A DNA stretch of 5,261 nucleotides from Tannerella sp. (GTDB taxonomy: Bacteria > Bacteroidota > Bacteroidia > Bacteroidales > Tannerellaceae): NCBI GenBank assembly GCA_031289445.1, contig JAITPL010000159.1, forward strand, positions 1 through 5,261, in the 5' to 3' direction. Shown in pieces: positions 1 to 5,261 of the stretch; position 1 is the first letter of the stretch; every line of letters begins with the position of its first letter. The notes under the pieces are model-generated. The model was not told where the DNA came from, searched no databases, and saw only the letters and a list, made by a program, of their open reading frames with translations. The position numbers and the translations under genes are program-made.

Positions 1-156
1 TTGAGCACATCCGGCAAGATGACGGTCAAAGACCTGAAGAAAGCGACAAAAATCAAGACCGACAAGGACTTGTTTGCCGCTCTGGGATGGTTATCAAAGG
101 AAGGCAAGCTCGTTTTTGATGAAAAAGACGGGGAGTTGCAGGTATGGTTAGCGTAA
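1..156 (+). CDS. Winged helix-turn-helix protein, DUF2582 type (3' end only)
   Basis: The reading frame is open from the first base and ends in TAA at 154-156, leaving 51 codons of a gene that starts upstream of the window. The visible peptide has a helix rich in Lys (M-T-V-K-D-L-K-K-A-T), then D-L-F-A-A-L-G-W-L-S-K-E-G-K-L, then a short beta hairpin ending in Q-V-W-L-A. The A-L-G-W-L-x-x-E-x-K-L/I signature followed by a small wing is what I recall for the DUF2582 winged helix-turn-helix family (PF10771), short proteins common in Bacteroidota with no firmly assigned role. A DNA-binding function is inferred from the fold only. TTG at position 1 is more likely an internal Leu codon than a start, because the family has an N-terminal helix before this point. 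A probable terminator follows, so this gene seems to end a separate transcript. Confidence 0.75.
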   Translation: MSTSGKMTVKDLKKATKIKTDKDLFAALGWLSKEGKLVFDEKDGELQVWLA

Positions 157-175
157 ACGGTTGAGAAATAACTTA

Positions 176-216
176 AAAGGAGGCTGTCCGGCTTTGACAA
201 CGAACAGTCTTTTTTG
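176..216 (+). terminator. Probable rho-independent terminator after the winged-helix gene
   Basis: Bases 176-187 can pair with 204-215 around a 16-nt loop (188-203). The core is 181-187 with 204-210 (AGGCTGT with ACAGTCT, one G-U pair), and the outer part pairs A-rich and G-rich bases with the T run at 210-215. The hairpin lies 19 nt after the stop codon of the winged-helix gene and 28 nt before the next start, where a terminator is expected. Weak points are the long loop, several G-U pairs and a T tract partly consumed by the stem. Confidence 0.6.
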
Positions 217-243
217 TAGTCGCACTGATTAAAAAGGCCTGAG

Positions 244-549
244 ATGACTGGAGAAGATGCTCAATTATTGGCTGTTTTTGAGGACAGAATGCACGATTTG
301 ATACGCCTGTGCGACGAGCGTCTGCTTCGCTTGAAGGAGTTGCAAGCCACTCTTGAAGCGAAGGAGAATGCTTTACGTCAGTCGCAGCATGACTACGAAG
401 AGTTGCTGATAAAATATAACACAATGCTGGCGGCTCGGCTCTTAGCGCCGAACGCAGCGGAGGCAGCAGAGGCTCGCAAGCGAGTGAGCCGATTGATAAA
501 CGAAGTGGACGCAAGTATAAAGCTGATAAAAGGGATAGCAGATGACTAA
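244..549 (+). CDS. Small coiled-coil protein upstream of zapA (ZapB-like candidate)
   Basis: This is a 101-residue acidic protein with no signal peptide, membrane segment or cysteine-based motif beyond a single Cys near residue 23. Residues about 10-62 form an almost uninterrupted heptad-like helix (M-H-D-L-I-R-L, then L-L-R-L-K-E-L, then L-E-A-K-E-N-A-L-R-Q). After an Ala-rich break around 63-75 comes a second helix (R-V-S-R-L-I-N-E-V-D-A-S-I-K-L-I). ATG 244 is the first start after an in-frame TGA at 226-228. The stop overlaps the start of zapA by 8 nt, so the two are almost certainly translated together. Similar short coiled-coil proteins sit before zapA in other Bacteroidales, as far as I remember, and are annotated as hypothetical. 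By analogy with the ZapA-ZapB pair of proteobacteria it could be a division-ring partner of ZapA, but that is inference from shape and position, not from sequence homology. Confidence 0.8.
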   Translation: MTGEDAQLLAVFEDRMHDLIRLCDERLLRLKELQATLEAKENALRQSQHDYEELLIKYNTMLAARLLAPNAAEAAEARKRVSRLINEVDASIKLIKGIADD

Positions 550-844
550 GATACCGATGAATCTGGAGGTCATACCCGGCGGGAGAAAATACCCCGCCAA
601 GGTAAATACAACCGCAGAAGAGGCGCTTGTACGCGAGGCGACCGCCCAGTTGCGCCAAAAGTTCATCACCTACAGGCAGACGTTCGAGGCGGCTGAACTG
701 TCGGATACAGACCTGCTGGCGATGACGGCTATCGACCTGTCAACGAGCCACTTGAGAATGGAAAAAGATAAAGACGCTGATTCTTTCAGAACAAAGATAC
801 AACAGCTCAGCGACGAGCTGAAAGTCTATCTGAAAGGGCAGTAA
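542..844 (+). CDS. zapA: Cell division protein ZapA
   Basis: This 100-residue protein fits the ZapA family, small cytoplasmic proteins that bind and bundle FtsZ filaments at the division site. The N terminus reads as a two-strand beta unit (M-N-L-E-V-I-P-G-G-R-K-Y-P-A-K-V) followed by T-A-E-E-A-L-V-R-E-A-T-A-Q-L-R-Q-K, the family's acidic/R-x-A helix, then Y-R-Q-T-F and the L-L-A-M-T-A-I-D-L segment matching the usual l-A-M-x-A-l-x-L. The C-terminal half is a coiled-coil helix that mediates dimer and tetramer formation in known ZapA. Length is normal. ATG 542 was chosen because AAAAGGGA lies just upstream with suitable spacing and the 8-nt overlap suggests translational coupling. ATG 557 (Met6) would keep the same domain and cannot be excluded. 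The gene sits between the coiled-coil protein and rny, an arrangement I associate with Bacteroidales. Confidence 0.87.
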   Translation: MTKIPMNLEVIPGGRKYPAKVNTTAEEALVREATAQLRQKFITYRQTFEAAELSDTDLLAMTAIDLSTSHLRMEKDKDADSFRTKIQQLSDELKVYLKGQ

Positions 845-868
845 ACATATTATTAATTAAACAAACTG

Positions 869-2407
869 ATGAAAATAGAAATAATATTATTTATTATTGC
901 AGGCTTCGTTACCGGAGTATTGTTGATGTGGTTTCTTTTACGGTTTCTTTTGAAATCACAGAGGGTCAAAAAACTGGCTGAATTGGAGAAAGAAACCGAT
1001 GTGATGAAGAAAAATAAGATGCTGGAGGTCAAGGAGAAGTTCCTCGAACTAAAGGCAGACTTAGAGAAACAGGTTTCGGCACGTACCGCCAAGATACAGG
1101 CCATTGAAGCCAAACTAAAGCAGCGAGAGACGGCTTTCACTCAGAAGCAGGATGATCTGCAACGCAAGAACGCAGAGATTGACGTCATCAAGGAAAACCT
1201 TAACTCGCAGATAGTTGTTGTTGAGCGCAAGCAGCAAGAACTCGAAAAGATGCACCAGCGCGAAGTAGAGCAGTTGGAGGCTATATCGGGGCTATCGGCC
1301 AACGACGCCAAAAACCGGCTTATCGAATCGCTCAAGGACGAGGCCAAGACCGACGCCGCTTCATACGTCAACGAGATTATGGAAGAGGCCAAGATGACCG
1401 CCAATATGGAGGCCAAGAAGGTTGTTGTAGCCTCGATTCAGAGGGTTGCAACCGAGACTGCCATCGAGAACTCCGTTACTACCTTCCCCATCGAATCGGA
1501 CGAGATGAAAGGCCGCATCATTGGCCGCGAGGGACGTAATATACGCGCACTCGAAGCCGCTACCGGCATAGAAATAGTAGTCGATGATACGCCTGAGGCT
1601 ATCGTGCTTTCGGGTTTCGACCCTGTGCGCCGCGAAATAGCCCGCCTGGCGCTACATCAGCTAGTGCAGGACGGACGTATTCACCCCGCCCGAATCGAAG
1701 AGGTAGTGGGCAAGGTGCGCAAACAGATAGAGGATGAAATCATCGAGACAGGCAAACGTACCGCAATCGATCTCGGTATTCACGGCCTCCATCCCGACCT
1801 TATCCGACTGATAGGCAAGATGAAATATCGCTCGTCTTACGGTCAGAACTTGCTGCAACACGCGCGTGAAACGGCTAACCTGTGCGCAATCATGGCCTCC
1901 GAGCTGGGGCTTAATCCCAAAAAAGCCCGCCGCGCCGGTCTGCTGCACGATATAGGCAAGGTGCCTGACGACGAGCCTGAGCTGCCGCACGCAGTGCTGG
2001 GCATGAAGTTATGCGAGCGATACAAGGAGAAACCCGATATATGCAACGCAGTAGGCGCTCACCACGACGAGATGGAGATGCAGACGATGATTGCGCCCAT
2101 AGTGCAGGTTTGCGACGCCATTTCGGGAGCGCGTCCCGGCGCCCGCCGCGAGATAGTAGAGGCCTATATCAAACGCCTCAAAGACCTCGAACACTTAGCC
2201 ATGGCGTATCCGGGCGTTATCAATACTTATGCCATTCAGGCCGGTCGCGAGTTGCGCGTCATCGTCGGCGCCGACAAGTTAAACGACAAGGACGTCGAGA
2301 GCCTGTCGAACGAGATAGCCAAGAAAATACAGGATGAAATGACCTATCCGGGGCAAGTCAAGATAACCGTCATCCGCGAAACACGCGCAGTAAGTTACGC
2401 AAAATAG
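869..2407 (+). CDS. rny: Ribonuclease Y, membrane-anchored endoribonuclease
   Basis: RNase Y is a metal-dependent endoribonuclease that starts decay and processing of mRNAs at the inner face of the cytoplasmic membrane. All four expected parts are present in 512 residues, against about 520 in Bacillus subtilis. They are an N-terminal transmembrane helix (about 3-28), a long charged coiled coil (about 30-190), a KH RNA-binding domain (about 205-275) with its G-R-E-G loop at 219-222, and an HD domain (about 325-420). In the HD domain the likely metal ligands are visible: His331 in L-L-Q-H-A-R-E, the His360-Asp361 pair in L-L-H-D-I-G-K, His398-His399, and Asp416 in [15 protein letters not shown]. 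Nothing is missing, so the enzyme should be active. ATG 869 is the first start after an in-frame TAA at 854-856. It begins 24 nt after zapA with no hairpin between, so co-transcription is likely. The A/T-rich leader has no clear Shine-Dalgarno site, as is common in Bacteroidota. Confidence 0.97.
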   Translation: MKIEIILFIIAGFVTGVLLMWFLLRFLLKSQRVKKLAELEKETDVMKKNKMLEVKEKFLELKADLEKQVSARTAKIQAIEAKLKQRETAFTQKQDDLQRKNAEIDVIKENLNSQIVVVERKQQELEKMHQREVEQLEAISGLSANDAKNRLIESLKDEAKTDAASYVNEIMEEAKMTANMEAKKVVVASIQRVATETAIENSVTTFPIESDEMKGRIIGREGRNIRALEAATGIEIVVDDTPEAIVLSGFDPVRREIARLALHQLVQDGRIHPARIEEVVGKVRKQIEDEIIETGKRTAIDLGIHGLHPDLIRLIGKMKYRSSYGQNLLQHARETANLCAIMASELGLNPKKARRAGLLHDIGKVPDDEPELPHAVLGMKLCERYKEKPDICNAVGAHHDEMEMQTMIAPIVQVCDAISGARPGARREIVEAYIKRLKDLEHLAMAYPGVINTYAIQAGRELRVIVGADKLNDKDVESLSNEIAKKIQDEMTYPGQVKITVIRETRAVSYAK

Positions 2408-2440
2408 TATAATAATCAAGTTACTCGAAATAATACAATT

Positions 2441-4582
2441 ATGAATCGTAAGAAATTAGCAGGAATGGTACTGCTCCTTATAGCAGGTTTTATCAAGACG
2501 TATGCCGATGAAGGCATGTGGATAATCAACGAGCTGAACGCTCAAAGTTTGGCGCGAATGAAAGAACTTGGGTTTACTCCCGATTACAAGTTTCTGTACG
2601 ACAAGGAGAACGCCTCGCTGTCGAATGCCGTCGTTATCTTTGGAGGCGGCTGTACAGGCATCACGGTCTCGGACGAGGGACTGATTTTCACCAATCACCA
2701 TTGCGGCTACGGCTCGCTACAGGCGTTGAGCAGTGTGGAGCACGACTATCTGAAGAACGGCTTCATCTCGCAACAGGGCGCTGAAGAGCTGCCGGTCGAA
2801 GGTCTGTCGGTACGCTATCTGAAAGAGACCGTTGACGTTACCGACAGCATCGTTCCGCAGATTTCGCATATAACAGACGAGTACGAGCGTATAGTAGCAG
2901 CCGATTCAATAGGTAACGCATTGGCGACAGCTTACGGTAAGAGCCGTTTCACGGAAGCGTATGTTACGCCTTTCTATGCGATGAACAAATTTTACCTCAT
3001 TGTATATAATGTATATCGCGACGTGCGCCTGGTCTTTGCGCCGCCCAGCTCTTTAGGCAAGTTCGGCGGCGATACCGACAACTGGATGTGGCCGCGCCAT
3101 ACCTGCGACTTCTCGGTCTTTCGCGTTTATGCCGATACCGACAACCAACCGGCAGATTACAGCGCCGATAACCGTCCCTACAAGCCGTTGTTCTACGCCG
3201 AAGTATCACTGAAAGGCTATCAGAACAAGGATTATGCCATGACGATAGGTTTTCCGGGCAGTACCGACCGCTATCTCTCGACCTGGGGAGTCAGTCAGCG
3301 CATCAAAAGCGCCAACGAGCCTCGAATAGAGGTGCGCGGCGTCAAACAGGAAATATGGAAGAAAGCGATGCAGGCCGACGACGCCGTCCGCATTAAATAT
3401 GCCTCGAAATATGCAGGCAGTTCAAATTATTGGAAGAACTCGATAGGCATGAATCGCGGACTTGCCAACCTGCACGTCATCGACCGCAAGCGCGAAAATG
3501 AAGCCGCCTTTGCGGAATATGCCCAAAAGGCCGACAATCAACAGGCTTACGGCGAGATACTGAAAATCTTGCAAGACAGCTACGAAGCGACCGACGAGCC
3601 TCGCAAGTATATAACCTACCTGTCCGAAGCCTTCTCCGGCGGTACTGAAATCATACGGCTGGCGCGGATATTCTCGCAAAGCTATAAAAAAAATCTCTCG
3701 ACCGTCGATATCGAAGAAATAATGAGAGACCGTATCCGTCCGTTCTTCAAGGACTACGATCCGTCGTTAGACCGGGAGACGCTTGCAGCAATGATGCGGA
3801 TAGTCAAGGAGAAAGTGCCGCAGCAGTATCTGCCCGACATCTATGCGTCTATCGACAAGAAATACAAAGGCGACTATGAGCGTTATGCCGCCGACCTGTA
3901 TGCGCAGACGGCGCTGCTGTCGGAGGCCAAGATGATAGAGATACTCAAAGACGGGAAGAAACACGAAAAGTTCGAGAAGAAAGACCCGGCGGCGCTGCTG
4001 ACCTCGTCAGTAATCGCGAACTTGATGAAGCTTGCAGGCTCAATCAACAATATCGGCTACGAAGTACAAAAAGGCAAAAGACTTTATATAGAGGCGCTCG
4101 GCAAGATGTTCCCCGACAGCGTCTTCTATCCGGACGCCAACTCTACAATGCGACTAAGCTACGGCTCCATAGGCGGATATCAACCCTACGATGCGGCCTG
4201 GTACAACTTCTATACCACCGATAAAGGCATACTCCAGAAGGAAGACTCGACGAGTTACGAGTTTTGGCTACAGCCGGAGATACTCGACCTTGTGCATCGC
4301 CGCGATTTCGGCAAATATGCCAACGAGAAAGGCGAACTGCAACTCTGCTTCCTCTCAAATAACGACATCACAGGCGGCAACTCGGGCAGCCCGGTGTTCA
4401 ACAAGAACGGCCACCTGATAGGTCTCGCCTTCGACGGCAACTGGGAAGCAATGAGTGGCGACATAGCCTTCGAGCCTGAACTGCAGCGCTCTATCAGCGT
4501 CGATATACGCTATGTACTGTGGATGATAGAGAAATGGGGACGCTGTCAGCGTATCATAGACGAATTGAAAATCAGCAAGTAA
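2441..4582 (+). CDS. dpp7: S46 family dipeptidyl-peptidase, DPP7 type (secreted)
   Basis: This 713-residue serine exopeptidase releases dipeptides from peptide N termini outside the inner membrane, probably in the periplasm. Residues 1-22 form a signal peptide (Lys4-Lys5, hydrophobic core 6-18, likely cut after T-Y-A, leaving D-E-G-M-W). The chymotrypsin-like triad is His87 in T-N-H-H-C, Asp223 in P-R-H-T-C-D-F, and Ser648 in T-G-G-N-S-G-S-P. Ser648 carries the same number as in P. gingivalis DPP7. Trp215 and Asn329 match residues that hold the substrate amino group in S46 enzymes. The middle (roughly 280-560) is the helical cap inserted between the two barrel halves. Gly666, 18 residues after the Ser, is the DPP7 form; DPP11 has Arg there for Asp/Glu at P1. 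I therefore infer preference for hydrophobic P1 residues. Cys71 and Cys88 may form a disulfide. Cys222 replaces the Gly I expect next to the catalytic Asp. The gene begins 33 nt after rny, with no terminator between. Confidence 0.95.
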   Translation: MNRKKLAGMVLLLIAGFIKTYADEGMWIINELNAQSLARMKELGFTPDYKFLYDKENASLSNAVVIFGGGCTGITVSDEGLIFTNHHCGYGSLQALSSVEHDYLKNGFISQQGAEELPVEGLSVRYLKETVDVTDSIVPQISHITDEYERIVAADSIGNALATAYGKSRFTEAYVTPFYAMNKFYLIVYNVYRDVRLVFAPPSSLGKFGGDTDNWMWPRHTCDFSVFRVYADTDNQPADYSADNRPYKPLFYAEVSLKGYQNKDYAMTIGFPGSTDRYLSTWGVSQRIKSANEPRIEVRGVKQEIWKKAMQADDAVRIKYASKYAGSSNYWKNSIGMNRGLANLHVIDRKRENEAAFAEYAQKADNQQAYGEILKILQDSYEATDEPRKYITYLSEAFSGGTEIIRLARIFSQSYKKNLSTVDIEEIMRDRIRPFFKDYDPSLDRETLAAMMRIVKEKVPQQYLPDIYASIDKKYKGDYERYAADLYAQTALLSEAKMIEILKDGKKHEKFEKKDPAALLTSSVIANLMKLAGSINNIGYEVQKGKRLYIEALGKMFPDSVFYPDANSTMRLSYGSIGGYQPYDAAWYNFYTTDKGILQKEDSTSYEFWLQPEILDLVHRRDFGKYANEKGELQLCFLSNNDITGGNSGSPVFNKNGHLIGLAFDGNWEAMSGDIAFEPELQRSISVDIRYVLWMIEKWGRCQRIIDELKISK

Positions 4583-4585
4583 GAT

Positions 4586-4592
4586 AAGGAAG
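4586..4592 (+). promoter_or_regulatory. Shine-Dalgarno-like site for the glycosyltransferase gene
   Basis: AAGGAAG lies 7 nt before ATG 4600 in the 17-nt gap after the peptidase stop. It is purine-rich and well spaced, clearer than at the rny and dpp7 starts, and supports ATG 4600. Bacteroidota rely little on such sites, so its functional weight is uncertain. Confidence 0.4.
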
Positions 4593-4599
4593 TTATAAA

Positions 4600-5261
4600 A
4601 TGTTTTTTTCGCTTATAGTACCTGTCTATAACCGCCCGGACGAAGCAGCCGAATTGCTCGAAAGTCTTTCCGGACAGACATTTACCGACTTCGAACTTAT
4701 ACTTGTAGAAGACGGCTCTACACGCCCTTGCCGCGAGGCAGTGGAGAAATACAAATATCTGAATATCAATTATATAACAAAAGAAAATACCGGACGCAGC
4801 GACAGCCGCAACACAGGCATGAAAGCGGCTCGCGGCGAGTATTTCATCTTCTTCGATTCCGACTGTATCATACCGTCCGAATATCTGGCGACGGCGTACC
4901 GGCTCTTGCAGGACGACTACGCCGACTGCTTCGGAGGCCCCGACCGCGAACATTCCTCCTTCAACACGATGCAGAGAGCCGTCAACTATGCCATGACCTC
5001 GTTCTGGACTACCGGCGGCATCCGTGGCGGCAAGGTGAAGATGGAGACCTTCAAGCCCCGCACCTTCAATATGGGTTTCTCGCGGGCTGTGTATGAGCGG
5101 GTTGGCGGCTTCAAGGACATGTACGGCGAGGATATAGACCTTAGTATCCGCATCAATAACGCCGGCTTCGCCACCAAACTATATCGCGAAGCCTTTGTCT
5201 ATCACAAGCGCCGAATCGACTTGAAGCGCTTCTTCAAACAGGTGAATATCTTTGGACAGGC
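4600..5261 (+). CDS. Glycosyltransferase family 2 (5' part, cut by window end)
   Basis: The frame is open from ATG 4600 to the window edge, giving 220 codons without a stop. It begins F-S-L-I-V-P-V-Y-N-R, the nucleotide-binding start of the GT-A fold of family 2. Other family marks are V-E-D-G-S (36-40), E-N-T-G-R-S-D-S-R-N-T-G-M-K-A-A-R-G-E (62-80), the metal-binding Asp-Ser-Asp at 86-88, and the acceptor-site motif G-E-D-I-D-L (176-181) with the likely catalytic acid. A basic stretch (H-K-R-R, 202-205) follows. These enzymes move a sugar from a nucleotide-sugar donor to a lipid, glycan or protein acceptor, usually at the cytoplasmic face of the inner membrane. Donor and acceptor cannot be told from sequence. 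Related Bacteroidota proteins often carry C-terminal membrane helices, but that part lies outside the window. The start is 17 nt after the peptidase stop, so the two may share a transcript. Confidence 0.92.
   Translation, partial: MFFSLIVPVYNRPDEAAELLESLSGQTFTDFELILVEDGSTRPCREAVEKYKYLNINYITKENTGRSDSRNTGMKAARGEYFIFFDSDCIIPSEYLATAYRLLQDDYADCFGGPDREHSSFNTMQRAVNYAMTSFWTTGGIRGGKVKMETFKPRTFNMGFSRAVYERVGGFKDMYGEDIDLSIRINNAGFATKLYREAFVYHKRRIDLKRFFKQVNIFGQ

Noticed and set aside
193..243. Possible promoter: TTTGACA at 193-199 as a -33/-35 element for the zapA run
   Set aside because: No acceptable -7 element (TAnnTTTG) or -10 box lies at the right distance; 217-224 is a poor match. The TTTGACA sits in the loop of the putative terminator.
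173..658. 161-codon open frame on the minus strand across the coiled-coil gene and the start of zapA
   Set aside because: It lies antisense to two well-supported overlapping genes, its translation resembles no family I know, and it runs through the terminator region. It is a shadow frame.
851..858. TATTAATT/TTAATTAA palindrome in the zapA-rny gap as an operator
   Set aside because: It is short and simple A/T sequence in a 24-nt gap, likely by chance. No second copy was noticed before the other genes.
2405..2440. rny and dpp7 lie in the same frame, with no further stop between the rny TAG and the dpp7 ATG, so read-through would give a fusion
   Set aside because: With only 11 codons between them this is expected by chance fairly often. 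dpp7 has its own start and a good signal peptide, which an RNase Y fusion would bury.
4546..4953. 135-codon minus-strand open frame over the dpp7-glycosyltransferase junction
   Set aside because: The + strand carries clear family 2 glycosyltransferase motifs through the same bases, and the minus-strand peptide has no recognisable domain.

Overview
The window looks like ordinary chromosomal sequence from a member of the Bacteroidales (Bacteroidota). The case rests on three things. The 713-residue dipeptidyl-peptidase closely resembles Porphyromonas gingivalis DPP7 in length and motif positions. A short coiled-coil gene, zapA and rny lie in a row. The RNase Y has the [14 protein letters not shown] form of its conserved HD-domain segment. 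Most starts have weak or no Shine-Dalgarno signal, and ATA isoleucine codons are common, which also fits. I could not place it to genus.

Layout, all on the + strand. Positions 1-156 hold the C-terminal end of a small winged-helix (DUF2582-type) protein, closed by a probable intrinsic terminator at 176-216. Five tightly packed genes follow: a 101-residue coiled-coil protein (244-549), overlapping by 8 nt with ZapA (542-844); RNase Y (869-2407); a secreted S46 dipeptidyl-peptidase of DPP7 type (2441-4582); and the first 220 codons of a family 2 glycosyltransferase (4600 to the window edge). Gaps inside this run are 24, 33 and 17 nt, with no terminator-like hairpin in any of them. A single transcript starting after the 176-216 terminator is therefore possible, though I found no convincing promoter.

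The first part of the run combines cytokinesis (ZapA, perhaps with a ZapB-like coiled-coil partner) and membrane-anchored mRNA turnover (RNase Y). The DPP7-type peptidase would cut dipeptides from peptides outside the inner membrane, a typical job in amino-acid-fermenting Bacteroidales. The glycosyltransferase probably belongs to envelope glycan synthesis. No obvious functional thread joins the last two genes to the first three.

I saw no mobile element, CRISPR array, tRNA, rRNA or large repeat, and no evidence of a novel multi-gene system. The points most worth checking are the coiled-coil protein as a divisome partner and a Cys next to the catalytic Asp of the peptidase.
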